NCBI RefSeq assembly: GCF_007655135.1
Contig: NC_045127.1
Coordinates: 39,567,538-39,631,537 of the forward strand
Length of the DNA: 64,000 nt
Source: Punica granatum
Taxonomy: Eukaryota; Streptophyta; Magnoliopsida; Myrtales; Lythraceae
Direction of reading: 5' to 3'
The notes beneath the pieces were generated by a model. It was given only the letters and a program-made list of their open reading frames with translations, ran no database searches and was not told the DNA's origin. The translations under genes were made by a program, and so were the position numbers. Of this stretch, positions 25,589 through 38,176 are shown one piece after another. How positions within the stretch are numbered: position 1 is the first letter of the stretch; each line of letters starts with the position of its first letter.

Positions 25589-27998
25589 CTGAAGGAACAT
25601 TAATGGATGGAGGGGCCTCAGCCTTTAAATTGTCAGGCGGTAAAGCTGGATTCCCCTGGGCGGGCGAGCCTGTGTTGGCGCCAAAGGCTTTTTTTTTTTT
25701 TGGTTATCTTAATGGCCCACCACCATGGCATAGGATGGTGCTGAAAGTGATGGCAGTGAGAGCTTCTTAGAGGACAATGTTATTGAGGACCTCCACATTC
25801 TTGGGATGGTGGCGGCCACCGTCATTCTAGGAGAACTTAAGATTTGAAGAGAGGCAAGAATACAAAATTTATCTTCTCTTTCATGTCCTCAACGTTCTTC
25901 AAAAGGGTTGTCACGTACTTCCTTCGTAAGTTGGCTCCTGATGGACTGATCTTCAACCCAACTCTACTATACAATCGGATCATTTGATGATGGGGCCACG
26001 TTGTGCAAACCTATAATAGAATTTTATGATTAGCAAATAATTCACTAACTCAACCCCATTACTGAATAAGGACGTAAAAATTAATTTTCTTTTCTTGTCT
26101 AAGATATAGCCAACAAGCCTCAGTCGGGAAATGGGGATAGGGGAAAGGCATATGGAAACTCATATGGAATCTGATTCTTGTCAATACGGGAATTTTTGCC
26201 CTAAGATGCATATGCAAGGGAATTCATTTTGGACTTTTGCTAGCCAAGAAGGACAATTTTCTCTATCTTTATCATTCATCTAAATTTTAAAATCTACTAA
26301 GGACAACCAAATCTGGAATGAAACAATCATTGACCATATATGATTAGACACGGAAGCATAAATAAAGAACTGCTTAGCAGTATATATGATAACACAAGAT
26401 CAATAACATCCCTTGCGCTGAGCTACTCCCAGCTCGGGCATGGGTGACAACTCACGAATCATATCGAATCCAAGAGGCAAATTCAGTTATGAAAAGAACA
26501 TGTAATTCAAGAGAGAAACTCCTCTGAACTCCAGGTTCATAATTCCCATAAAGAAAGATGAAAAAATCTATTGTATTAAACAAACCAACTCAGCCACAAA
26601 ACTTAAAGAATCTAATACCAACTCCAAACCCCCAGCTAAATTTATCAACTAAAATCAGACAATACCTGATACCTCTTATGCATGCACTTGAGTTGTAAGA
26701 GTAAGATTTAAGGAATGAGGCTACAACTTCGGATCCTCATATTAAGTTTTACTGGCTGACCTATATCTGATCTTCTTCTTGGCGAAATTCAATGACGAGG
26801 TCCAAAGCAGTTACTAGCTAAATTCATGCAAAAATCACAAATTCTGTAAAAAAACAGTTAATGGAAATCAGCATAGATAATTGATTGACTCCCCAACTTC
26901 CACCAATCCGTCGAAAATGGAAAAACTTATTCAGTTTTGGACACAGTGATGAACAACATTTTCTTTGGTCAAAGTTCCGATAATCTCTTGAATCACATAT
27001 AATCTTCATTGAAAATGAAGATGAAGAATGAGTACGTACATAAAGGATCGACTCAATTTTTTTCTCCACCCCAGCTAGTTTGCTGAATTAAACGCGAATA
27101 CAGATATACCAGCTACCAACAATGGATGCATATGTAAGATTATTAGCAGATAAGTGAAAACTGTTAAATTATAAGTTAAAGGTATAACAAATCCCAACGT
27201 CAGGGCAGAGGCAAATTGGTCCAGCAGCCTCCACAGAGATTGGGGGAGTTCGGGTTTCATAGAAGCCCTTGAGAAAATTACTAAACCCTAGAGTAGAATT
27301 TATAATCCTTTCCACTAATATGCAATCCATAACAGAAATCAGCACCCCAATATGCAGTAATTCGGAGGGCAAACCACAATATCACTTGAAAATCCCGATT
27401 CTCTTAGTCCTTCTCTCTTTAATTCTACCGACTTCTTCCTCTCTCCTCTCTGTATCATTCTTCTCTTTCAGGCAGCCCAAAATCAGAGAGGTGCCCCTAA
27501 GTGCTGGCCAAAGAACGACCTAATGAGGGTCCGAGATGTTATGTTCTCCCCTCCTACGTAACTTCATCCCTGAAAATTCTTCAGACCTCAAAATCAACCT
27601 TAACTCTTCTTTTGGTCTGACAATCGTCGAGCTACAAATTAGAAACAGAAATGCTTGAAAATGTTGCCATAAGAAAAAAAAAAGAAAAAGAAAAAAAGAA
27701 CCTCAATACGAGGTTTCTTGTGAAGAAACGCCGCCACGCCGAAAAGACATTCGCTTACGACGTGCTAAATTCAACCTAACCCAACCCAGCTCTACCCATC
27801 AGTTCCAGAGAAGCCATTACTGGTTTCAAACCTCAGTACATGAAAAGGAGATTGCTTGGAAACAGAGAAGATCACTATAGCTTTTCCATCTTTCAACGAA
27901 TTTCTTCTTAATCAACCCAGGAAGAGAAGAACCATACCATATCGAAACAGGGCCGAATTCAGTCACAGGCAATCGAAAATTTAAAGACTCAGACTTAC
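25589..27998 (-). other. Likely 5' UTR intron of the unknown gene
   Basis: No coding exon with matching phase was found here. The stretch holds a T tract (25689-25700), ordinary AT-rich plant intron sequence and short ORFs without similarity. It would be one 2.4-kb intron if the exon at 27999-28101 is the first exon. Acceptor CCTTCAG lies at 25589-25595. Confidence 0.5.
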
Positions 27999-28101
27999 TG
28001 GTAGAGCAAGCTCTGGTCATGGATCCCAACCGTAAGAGAGGAATGCCCCAATCTCTCTCATTTACTCGAGTCACCCTCTCGATGAAAACCCCGGCGGCCA
28101 A
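27999..28101 (-). other. Candidate 5' UTR first exon of the unknown gene, with an upstream ORF
   Basis: A consensus donor (CCA then GTAAGT) lies at 27998 on the minus strand. Spliced to the acceptor before 25588, an ATG at 28101 would read about 30 codons and stop just before the main ATG at 25579, so it would be an upstream ORF and not the start of the protein. A TATA-like CTTTATAGG lies just upstream (about 28110-28118 on the reverse strand). The exon is predicted from splice signals only. Confidence 0.4.
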
Positions 28102-28111
28102 GTGGTTCCTA

Positions 28112-30279
28112 TAAAGATGTGTTTAGGATCCGAAAAATGGAAAAATGGGCCTAAAGCCCTATCTTAGAAAATTCTAAATGAATCTCCTAGTCTACCAAAT
28201 TTTTATCCACATTTGATTCTTTTTGTGTTTTTCTCAATTTTATTAAAGATCAAGTTTAATTGATTATTCAATTAATCCCAAAATTCTAGAAGGAAATCCT
28301 AATCTCCTTAAGGCTATATAGCATTTTCCATTAATTCCTAGCCTCTTTCTAAGTGAGTTTGTTATCCCCAAAACCATGGAATTAAATGTCAAATTTAAAT
28401 GATTAATTGATTTTAATTTTGATTAATCAATTAACACACAATTGACACTTTAATCGATTTATTTCATTTTGGCCATGCAGGAACTTAATCAATTTAACCT
28501 CCCAACTATAAGAATCCTAATCCCCCGAGATCACATGGACCTTGTCCAATTATGCCTCAGACTCTTATCTAAGTGTATTGATTAAACCCCAATTTTCATG
28601 AATTAAGTGTCAAACGTACATGATTAACCAATTTCGATTCCAGTTGACTAATTAACACATAAATGACACTTAAACACATTAGAACTCAACTTGGTTAGTA
28701 ACCACGTGGCGTGGTTGCTTCCCAGTGAGCGCTCCTTAATTTTTCATAATGGCGGAACTAAGTTTAACTAGTGCAAACTGAACTAGTTTGTGATGTTTTT
28801 AATCACGGCTCAGCAACTAAACTTAAGAGAAAACCTCATTTTGACCCTTCTTTAATAGATTTGGCACATTTCACGAAGAAAATTTTACTGAGAAATATTT
28901 TCATAATCGGAAAAAATTATTTAGCTGAAAATGTCCCAAAAATAAATATTTCTCGCGATTGAAAAATATTGGTTCTCTATCTCGAACCCTTCTTCTATTG
29001 GATTAAAAACATTTAATTCAAAGAATTCGGGATTTAAAATGGTGCCGATTTTGATAGAAAAATACGGATAACGGGGTTCTAAACAAAAATCTCTTGAAAT
29101 TGCACCTTGTTTCTAAAATTGATTTATCGCGTGGAATTTGCATAAACTAGTTCCCGACCATATCGTGTGAGTTTGAAATGAGCACCGACGTAAGTATAAC
29201 TTGCATAGAGGACTCTTTGGACTTATCTTAGCTGTGGGGGTTGTTATAGTACGACCGGACCAGTGTAGCCGCTCCAGGTGACACCTCTCCGCAAGTTTAC
29301 CGAGTCTAGGCTAAAATGAGGTGTTCACAGCTTTCGACTTAACGATAGAATCATTTGGCGTAAACCGTCAACTAAATTACGTGAAACCTTGTTAGAATTG
29401 AATTTGAAATCACTAAAATGGCATGACGCATCGACCGTACAATCAGTTATTTTGACGCAGCGAGTCGATGGACTTGCTTAGTACCTTTTTCAGATCGGAT
29501 TTGAAAAGCAAAACAAAAGCTGCGAAATTTTAAAATTTTAAATATTTAAAAGAAAAAGTGCGAGGTGTGGATGCTAGCAAGTGGGGAAACCCACCCCACT
29601 CCCTTCTGGTCGGCATGGGCCAGCTTATATGTTTTATCAATTCTAACTCATTACGCTCTCGTCCGTAATTTGCTAAATGTCCAAATTATTTGAAACAGGA
29701 ATCGTATACAAACAGCATACGAATAATCACGATTCTCAATGCACATGACGTGCTCATCTTTAAATGAAGTATCATTCATGCGAAGACTGCGTGTAACAAC
29801 CAACAACTCATAAAAATGCACAATTTCTTTTGTTTTTTTGGGCAGGATCAGAATGAACACATTCAAGATATCAAAACAAAGTATAAAAAAATCCTTAAAA
29901 AGCGTAAGCTATTAGGGGTTTACCTAGAAAACAAGTGAAAATCGGTAACTCCAAAAACTCAATTTTGACGGTGTTTCTAAGGAGAACGGATCCTAGAAAG
30001 AGCATTTACAATTTCGGGCAATAAAAAGCATGAATTTTGCTTAGTTTTCTAGGTAATGAAAATGTGAAAACTTTACATTCATCTAGAAAAGTTATTTGCC
30101 CTCTTAAGATTTCAAGTTTCCAATTTCAAAAGTTAAAAAAGAAAAAAAGTAGAAAAATTGGAAGTAACTCTTCCCGTAAAACTAAAAAGTACAAGCCCTT
30201 GTTATCCTTTTCTCGCACCACTTTTCTTTTCCCATATTTGTTTAGTTACCTACATATATGTATATGTGTATTTCTTTTA
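28112..30279. other. Intergenic region with decayed repeats, no gene
   Basis: A diverged tandem duplication of about 210 bp is visible: 'attaa(a/g)tgtcaaa' and 'aattaacaca(c/t)aa(t/a)tgacactt' recur at about 28380-28450 and 28600-28670. From 28680 to 29640 the style resembles retroelement LTR DNA ('cggcatgggccagcttatat', 'gtagccgctccaggtgacac') but I found no primer site or protein. 29640-30279 is plain AT-rich sequence downstream of PUP copy B. Confidence 0.45.
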
Positions 30280-33200
30280 CTAGGAAATATACCATCTTTC
30301 TGCATGCCCGGCACTTCTCTTCGACTTGGAATCATCGAGATAGTGTTGATACACATAAGAAGCAAAACCCCAGACGGCTAGAACCATCGCGATTGCCTTG
30401 ACACCACTCATCTTGTCGTGGAAGAAGAAGACAGCAAGGACAGGCACGATGGGCAGCCCCACAACACTGATGGAATTCGAGAAGAGGGAAGAGGCATCGC
30501 ATATCAGGCCGTTCGACCCAATTGCAAAGATTTTCCAAGAAACTGCCGTCCATGTAAGGTTCATGATGTATGAGATCTTCCCCAGTTTGTACCGCTCCAT
30601 CTCTGCTGTCAAGTGTTCCCATTCCCCGCTCGCAAATAGCCCCACCACGATTATGCACGTAGCGACCAGGCATTTGAAGATTATCAAGTCGATTACTGCC
30701 TTGAATGTCTCCTTCTTGATAACCTCCAAAAGAAGCAAAGCAACAATGACGTATTAAGGAGTTAACATTATTATGTATCCTAACCTAACCTTTTAACGTA
30801 TTCCTAATTTTATTCCAACTTTTAAACTTTTTCAGAGGCATATTAAGATTTAGGGTTCAGTTTCATATCTATCCCGCCGTTATTTTTCTATCTTTTTTTT
30901 TCTGAGAATCTGACATAAAATGTTAATGTGTAACGGTGCCAAAGTGGAGAGTATGTGGGCCCTAATACAAGGAAAAATAACATTATATATCCCAACCTTT
31001 TAATATTTTCTCAATTTTATTTCAACATTTTAATGTTTGCTCAATTTTATCCCAACTTTTTTATTTTTTTCAATTTTATCATAACAGCAGTAACTGCATC
31101 CCTCATTTTCTCCGATTGTAGCTTCTTCAACGACTAGCTTGGAGTGGCTGCTTCCTTTAGCGACCTTCTCTCGTTCGTGTCCTTTTAGTCCTGACATGAC
31201 CCCCTTCAAGCTCTGCGAACTGACCTAGTCCCCCAGCCATCTCCTCCATCTCTACCAAGCTAAGTGTTTCTTTGCCCCTCTTTCTCTCTATCTTTGTTTC
31301 TTTAACTCTTCATGTGTCTACCTTTTGGCTTTGTTTATGGCCATCTCTCTTTCTCACTGTCTCTTGCAGATCCCACACTAGAACAGCTGCGCTCGCACCG
31401 AAGACCAACCACCTCTACCCCAATCTCTCAATTGTAGATAAAGTAAAGCACAAACCCTAACAAGAACCAAGTCCTAAATCCTTCATCGTCACCCCCACCA
31501 ATCGATCAGATTCATGCACTAATCGTTTTTCCTAAGCCCTAATTGCAAAAGCCCTCGAGCAATTTTTGTGGAAGAGAGACAGAGAAAGAGATCGGAAGTG
31601 AAATGACCACTGCAAATGAAAGGAAAAGGGAAAGAAGGGATAAAATTGAAAAAACATCAAAATGTTGAGATATATAGTGTTATTTTCTCATTGTATTGGG
31701 GCCCACATACTCTCCACGTCAGCACCGTTACAACAACTAACATGGCACATCAGATTCTCCATAAAAAAATGGATAAAAAAATAATGGCGGAATAGATTTG
31801 AATCCGACACCAAAAGTTAGGCTGCCTTAGAAAAAATATTAAAGGTTGGGATAAAATTGAGAAAACGTTATAAAATTGGGATACATAATACTATTGTATT
31901 AGCTAATTTTCTTGTTGGGAATTGCCACGTTTATCCACCGAAAAAAGGATTAACAACTTTCTAATGGAGATTCTTCAACATATATGAGACATAATGGACT
32001 TTTTATACGTCTTGAAACAAAATGTTATCAAAATTATCCATGAATTATTTATACCTGAGACAATCATATTTTGTATAGATATATATAATTCTATTTATCC
32101 TTTAAAATTGTCATATTTATAATTAATTGGGTATATATTGAAATATATATAATTATATTTATATGGATTTAGTAGTAATTTGTTGTTTAAAAGAATTTAA
32201 TTATCATACTGAAAATTATCTATGTAAAATATTTTTCTATAATTAATTGAGTAGATATTAAAATTCTACTTATTATGTAGAATTAAAAAATTCATAATTG
32301 ATTGTGCACGTATCAAAATCAATGTAGTTATGTTTATATGAATTAATTGTATAAATATTTACAATAATTTAATTTCACACATTTCATAATTTGACCAAAA
32401 AATATCTATTTATTTTATGATTCTACCCCTATTTGTTAACTTGTAATCAAGTTTATTTATATACTAGTTTATCAGACCCATGCGTTGCATGAATTTGGTA
32501 AAAAAATTAATTATAAAAATTTAAATATGAAAACAATAATTTGTATAAATTTATAACTTATATCAACATGTAAAAGTTTATTTTTTTTATTGTATAAAAT
32601 TTAATGCGATAAATTCATACTTATAATAAAAGAATACATATTAAATATATGTCAAAATTTCTTAAATAAGGAAATTATTTAATAATATATACACCATTGC
32701 AATTATCAAATTAATTTCTAAGAATTTTTATTTAATTTAAATACTTTAAGATAAAAAGATCCAATCATTTGAATAGAAAATTTATTTAATTAAAATTTAT
32801 AAGATTAGCTATAATTCTCAAAATTTTTAAATTCTTAAAATTTTTTAAATTGATCTTAATTTTATATAATTATAAACGATTCTTTATTTTTTTTAATTAT
32901 GATCCAAAATTTGAAATATTCTATTCTTTGAATATTTTCTTTATGCTCATATATATATATATATTGTTATTATATAAAATATGAACTATTATCTCGTAAT
33001 CTCTGTATAGTATATTAACATATGAATTAATAGCAGATTTACTATTTTTCCTTTATTTATTAGGATTTTGTCGACTTTATATATATAAATTATGTTAGCA
33101 TATGAATTATATATATATATATATATATTGATATATATACTGTATAGATGTATATAAAGTTGAAGATTTTCCTTGAAAAAGAAATTCTTGCCATGAGACT

Positions 33201-36200
33201 TTTAAGAACAACAATTCTCTAATTATAATACTTTCATTTTTTGTCGTTTAGTCCATTACCAAAAAAAAAAAAAAAAGAAGGAAATATGATCCACGACAAG
33301 GGGTAGGAACGGGAGGGTTTGAATCAGCTTTCCGTACGAACTGTAACTATACCGAATTTTTGGGAAAAGAATTTTGCAAATCACAATAGAAACGTAAACC
33401 GAATTAGAAAAATAAAACCATCCTAGAAAATATCAGTTAACCGAACCGTCCCAAATTGAGAAAGATATAAATCAAAATATGAAATCACAAGCTCTCAATC
33501 TCTTCGACAACGTACTGGAGGAGTGATAGCGAACAGGAAGATTGTTGGAGGAGGTATGTGTTGATGGCCGATGAGTTGAACGACAATAAAGACAAAGCTT
33601 CAACGGTGAGGAAAGGGAAAGACTGAGTTCGCCTAGAGACTTACGTGGGAATGAAACTCTATACGTTTGCGGCAGAAAAGAAAGGGGTTTGGTGTGTTTT
33701 AACCCTGATGACTATTTTCAAAATTTCTAATTAATTATCATTTTATAAATAATATAAATATTTGTGATATATATATAGTTCTTCTTTTTTTTTTTATAGA
33801 TGAACCCTAATATCCGGAAACCGAATTTGGTCTCGATTAATTTAGTCGAGTCAGGTTGACCACCCTAAAGGTAAAACTCTAATAACATGAATTTTTTGCA
33901 TTCATAAAAACTCGAATGCAAGGCCTTGCTTAAGCAGAACAAGCGCAAACCGCTTGAACCAACTCACGTTAATTAAAATCTTTTGTTAAAAAAAATGGCA
34001 TTTTAACCACAATTTTTAATTTAGGAAACCATAACCATGTCGAAACCAAAATGTTCATGGAAATACCAAACCAAATATTTCTCAAAATGAGTTTTGAGTT
34101 CAGTACGGAACGGTTCAACGAGACGGTTCGATTTTCAATTTTCCTTGCACAGTCCCTACCCGCAATGAAGCGCGGATCCACATGCTAATTGCGAATTCAA
34201 TATCTACGTTCTACATAAAGTTAATCAGCAGCAATGCAAGGGCTATCTTACAGCACTAATAATATTGATGAAATTTGAAGGCTCTTACCTTCTTGAAGAA
34301 CAGCTGAGTCAGAGAAAGCGTCAGAGCGTACCCAGCAGCAGCTCCAAGGGTGCAAATGAATCCAATGACATTTTTCAATTTCGACACTCCTGCGGGCTTT
34401 TCCGAGCCGGTCTGAAAGACCAAAAGGATCGAAGAGATGGTGAGGAGGACCAGAGAGTTTACGATGAAGGGAGTGAATTTCTGGGAGTTGAGGAAGAACG
34501 AGAACATGGCATTGAAGGCCAACTGCGAGGCGCAAATAAGAGAGTATGTTGACACTGGGAGGTATTGGAGCCCGACGGAGTACAAGTAGCAGTCAGCTGC
34601 CACGAGTGTCCCGAGCAAGATGTAAAAGCATGCCAGTGTCCATAGGGACGGGCCTAGGGGTGGCGATTCATTATCTGCCAGGGCAACTTCGGCAGGGGCA
34701 TAATTAGGGCGGGCGTGTTCCGATGAGGTGGATGAGGAGAAGAGGAAGTAGTAAGATATGAGGATGGGGAAGCCACAGAGCTGGACAAGACTGGCCAGCC
34801 ATTTGCTGCTGCCACCCTTATCATAGTATTGCCGGCCGAGAAGGGTGGCTGCAGTCTGGCCGGAGAGGACGCAGAAAGAGTAGACTGCCACCTTCAGCCA
34901 CCACTTGTAGGGTCTGCATTTGGAATTCTGGAATTGATTCAGGAGGTCCTGTGTGTTGGTGGAGGTGGAGCTGCTTGAACGGGCATGTTCTTGATTTTGC
35001 GCTGTTATCAAAGATTATATGCATAGGTCACTAGAATCAAGATAGATATGACTTATCCAAAAGAAATCAACATAGATTATTTTTATTTTTATTTTTTTTT
35101 TGGGTTGAATCAAGATAGATGTGAGTCAAGCCAATGCTGCCTTCTCTTTTTCTTTTTTCGTTTTCTTTTTTAATTTTCTTTTGACACATTGTTCAAGGAA
35201 CTAAATTATATCATACAACCAAATAGACCGATTCAAGCGGATTGATGTTTGTTTTCCTTAACCAAGGTATCAAGTTTGAGTCTTGTGAGAGCAAATCCAT
35301 GCTAGGTGAGTTTTATCTCTTAATAGACCGATTCGACTCAAATTGAATCAGTTATGACTCATTATTTTATTGGATACTAAGGTATACATCGAAAAAAATT
35401 AAATATCATACAAATAACCAATACGTGTCAGTTGAGCGATAAATAGTCTCAATCTTTATAATGAGAAAAATATTAGTTTGATTTCCAAAAGGTACACTTA
35501 TTAAGCGAAAAAATAACATTTAGGTGCGTTTGGATTCAGAGTTAAAGTAACTTTGATTTTGATTTTGATTTTGATTGTGGAAAATGACAAATGAGATGTG
35601 ATTATAAATTTGACTTCAGAAACGTGTGTTTTTGTTGTGCAGTGTGTTGAGTTAAAGTTAAAGTTAAAATTTTTGACTTGGGAAATGTGTGTTTTTGTTG
35701 TGTAGTGTGTTGAGTTAAAGTTAAAGTTAAAGTTAAAATTAAAATAGTGTTTGGGAATCCAAACATGACATAATATCCGATCTCTCAAAATAATAAGAGC
35801 CACGTCTCCCATAATTGTAGGGAAACCTTCTCTTCTCGTTTTGATGAAAAGTAAAACGGTATAGGGAATCGATAGAGCAACCAAAGGCCTTTTCTATTTT
35901 TTGGATATAAACACTACCACAAGAAATTTCCCTATTATGGAAGATAATTTTTCTCCAGCAAGTTGCTGAGAAAGTTTAAAAGGAATTAAGAATAACTATT
36001 GGAAAAAGCAACTCGGTACTTAGTTTTCCTTAAGTAAGATTTCAGATTCGAACCTTATAAGTAAAAAAATCCTTGATTAAAAGAGCCGTGAGCCGACTCG
36101 ACTTGAACTGAATTAGTTATGACTCATTAGCTTTCTAGATACCAAGATACAGATCGAAAAAAGTTTCAAAGGAATCACTAAAAAGACAAAAGGATGAGAA

Positions 36201-37153
36201 AAGTACTGATAATTTTATGCAAATTGCATGCAGAGGATTTTCGATAAAACAAAAACGCCAATAGAGGAATCATACTTTCTCCCAAAACACGAAGACCAAA
36301 TCAAAGGAAGCAACATATAATTATTGTATATAATAAATACAAACACGGGACCAATTAGTGTATATGATGTCACCTAGAGAACGCTCCACTTTCTTCCATT
36401 TATTCATCCCTAGACTAAACCTACAAACATACATAAATTTTGAAGCATAATGAAGTGATATACGCCTTTGTCCAGTAATCAAAGATTTCAGATTCAGTTC
36501 ATGTTAGTGTGACTATTTGCATCCTTAACTTTCTATTTCTTTATACTAATTATATATACCTCTTTTATTAGTGAAGAAGAAAAACAAAATTATATACTCA
36601 AAAGAAATATCTTATCCAGACCGATGGAACAAACACAGTTAGTAAATTCAACGGACCTCTACTAATTCAATTCGAGTCATGTTAGCTCACTAATGAGATA
36701 AAGTTCTCTGAGGCTCCGGCATGAATTTTTTCTATTAACAAGATTCGAATTCGAAGTCCTATTTAAGTGGAACATGTATCGAATCAATTAAAATAATTCA
36801 CGTTGGTAAGACTTCTTTCGCTTTGTATAATAAGTCTTTTCGCAACCGTAAAGATAGAACAACGGAAAGATAAAATAGATGTCATCGTCTGCTTCGGAGA
36901 TGATGATCATGAGATGATAAATGAAATTATAATCCCACAGTCTAAATACAAAACCCAAAAAACTCTCTCTCTCTCTCTCTCTCTCTATAAAACAGAGGAT
37001 AAATTTTGAATTATCATGTCATTTGCAGAGGAGAAGAAGAGACAGAAAGTATTAAAGGAACCACAACTCGAAAAATTAGAAAGAATCAAAGAAACCAAAA
37101 TATGAGCGCTTACTTATGATGCGGAGCTGCACTTCTTTGGAAGCCTCTCCCAT
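30280..37153 (-). CDS. Purine permease (PUP family) paralogue B, complete, 398 aa, 3 exons
   Basis: Exon 1 is 37153-37114 (ATG, MGEASKEVQLRII, donor GTAAGC). Exon 2 is 35001-34289 (acceptor AACAG, donor GTAAGAG). Exon 3 is 30723-30280 (acceptor TTTGGAG, ends at a stop). Lengths 40+713+444 give 399 codons with phases closing, and the family is usually 350-400 residues. Exon 2 covers the first six or seven helices (LLGRQYYDKGGSSKW; YLYSVGLQYLPVSTYSLICA; KNVIGFICTLGAAAGYALTL). Exon 3 covers the rest (LVATCIIVVGLFASGEW; LTWTAVSWKIFAIGSNGLI; SVVGLPIVPVLAVFFFHDKM), with a hydrophilic C-tail ending RWYIS. The family moves purines, cytokinins and related bases across the plasma or inner membranes; the substrate here is not determinable. 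Intron 2 (30724-34288) was enlarged by a 1.1-kb mobile element; intron 1 (35002-37113) holds a small MITE. No disabling change seen. Confidence 0.92.
30770..31915. mobile_element. Non-autonomous element with about 300-bp terminal inverted repeats, in PUP-B intron 2
   Basis: The left arm (30770-31080) and right arm (31600-31915) are inverted copies. Shared landmarks in inverse order are 'tattatgtatcc', 'ccgccgttatttttctatc' / 'ccgccattatttttttatcc', 'gagaatctga', 'gtaacggtgc' and 'gtggagagtatgtgggcccta'. The arms themselves contain an internally repeated 'aataacattatatatcccaa' motif. The middle 500 bp is CT-rich and non-coding. A target duplication could not be fixed. Probably Mutator-like by structure. 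Confidence 0.75.
31916..34288 (-). other. Remaining PUP-B intron 2: AT-rich DNA and one SINE-like repeat
   Basis: 31990-33230 is strongly AT-rich with (AT)n runs (32949-32963, 33106-33130). 33300-33720 is less AT-rich and carries no readable protein. A SINE-like copy related to 4885-5062 lies at 33795-33965 on the minus strand. Nothing suggests an additional exon. Confidence 0.55.
33795..33965 (-). repeat. tRNA-derived SINE-like repeat
   Basis: It parallels 4885-5062 closely: 'ttggtctcgattaat', 'ggttg(g)accac', 'gcttaagc(a/g)gaacaagcg' and 'aaaccgctt' occur in the same order. Confidence 0.55.
35225..35400 (+). repeat. SINE-like repeat with 'aycgaaaaaa' 3' end
   Basis: A B-box-like 'agtttgagtct' is followed by a body with 'gactcaaattgaatcagttatgactcatta' landmarks and the ending 'acatcgaaaaaaa'. 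A related copy sits at about 36010-36165 ('gaattagttatgactcatta', 'agatcgaaaaaag'), and a fragment at about 1790-1870. All three are in or near PUP introns. Confidence 0.5.
35518..35770. mobile_element. Small MITE with internal GTTAAA repeats, in PUP-B intron 1
   Basis: The ends share TGTTTGGATTC-like inverted sequence (GCGTTTGGATTC at the left, GAATCCAAACATG at the right). Inside are runs of 'gattttgattttgatt' and two copies of 'gagttaaagttaaagtt'. It has no coding capacity. No clear target duplication was found, so the superfamily is left open. Confidence 0.6.
36690..36806 (-). repeat. SINE-like fragment
   Basis: On the minus strand, the words 'ttcgaattcgaa' and 'taagtggaacatgtatcgaa', plus the terminal 'ttcacgttggta', correspond to the tRNA-like head of the 4885-5062 repeat. 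It lies within PUP-B intron 1, just downstream of exon 1. Confidence 0.45.
36963..36988. repeat. (CT)n microsatellite in PUP-B intron 1
   Basis: An uninterrupted CT run, about 13 repeats. The (GA)n run at 37204-37218 lies upstream of the ATG, as in copy A. Confidence 0.9.
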
Positions 37154-37540
37154 AATGTCTTACGAGCCGCAACTAACAAGACTTTGGTGTTCTGTGTGAC
37201 TACGAGAGAGAGAGAGAGATATTTTGTTTGGTGGGTCGGCCAGAAAGAAGGGCTTAAATTGGCGCCTTCCCCTATGGAGACTGACAACAGAGATAAATGA
37301 TGAACCTGGACTCCTTTCCATGAATGTTGCTTTCACTTCAGTTGACGAGTTACTCTTTCACTTGTTATTATTGTTTAATAAAATTAAAGGGAGGGCCTGC
37401 GTTCTGATCACTTTAAAATGATTCCACCGTATAACCAGAAGATATTACTCTACATTATAGTAAATTATTTGCACCTTTTGTAAATTACAAAAATCTCGAA
37501 CTAAATTACACAAATCTAGCAGTAAATCACTATAAAATTC

Positions 37541-38176
37541 TTACTGAACCTATAAGTAGGTTGTGCTACTTAATATCTTATAAACACATTATAATTTTCT
37601 TAGTTTTTTCATGTGGGATATAAATTCTCAACACTGATTCTCACGTGGTAACGGTAGTCTTTTTTCACTTGCCATCATGTGACCACGAGCCGAGCTTCTT
37701 TTTCGTGCTCAGGTGAAGGGGACTGACACGAGGCGCGCTTTTGTGATATTCAATATCTTATAAACCCATTGGAGTCTTCTTAATTTTTTCATGTGGAATA
37801 TAAACTCTCAACACCCGCTCTCACGTGGCAACATGTGATCTTTTCTCATTTACCATCATGTGCCATATTGTGCCCTTAAATACTCGCCCTTAATAACTGA
37901 CCACGAATCGAGCTCCTTTTTCATGCTTGGGCGAGAGGAGACTGATACGAGGCACATTCTTTGGCTGCCCTCAAACTTTAGACCTAGCGTGGTGTGTGCC
38001 CACAGGGAGGCGGAAGCGTAACCCGCTCTGATATCATGTAAAAATTTCACTTAGTTTATAAGTTATTGGACCCATATCTAATCCAAAAGCTTGAGTCGGT
38101 AGGTTGTCATACTTAATCTCGTATAAACTCATTGGAGTCATCTTAGTTTTTCCATATGGGATATAAACTCTCAACA
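37541..38176 (-). mobile_element. Rearranged TRIM retroelement array
   Basis: Read on the minus strand, a complete short LTR (38176-38037) starts TGTTGAGAGTTTATATCCC and is followed at once by a tRNA-Met-type primer site (38036-38025, TGATATCAGAGC, one mismatch to TGGTATCAGAGC). Then come an internal region (38024-37814), a truncated LTR (37813-37745), a shortened second internal region (37742-37634) and another truncated LTR (37633 to about 37541). The order LTR, internal, LTR, internal, LTR is what unequal recombination between TRIM LTRs produces. No coding capacity. Confidence 0.75.
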
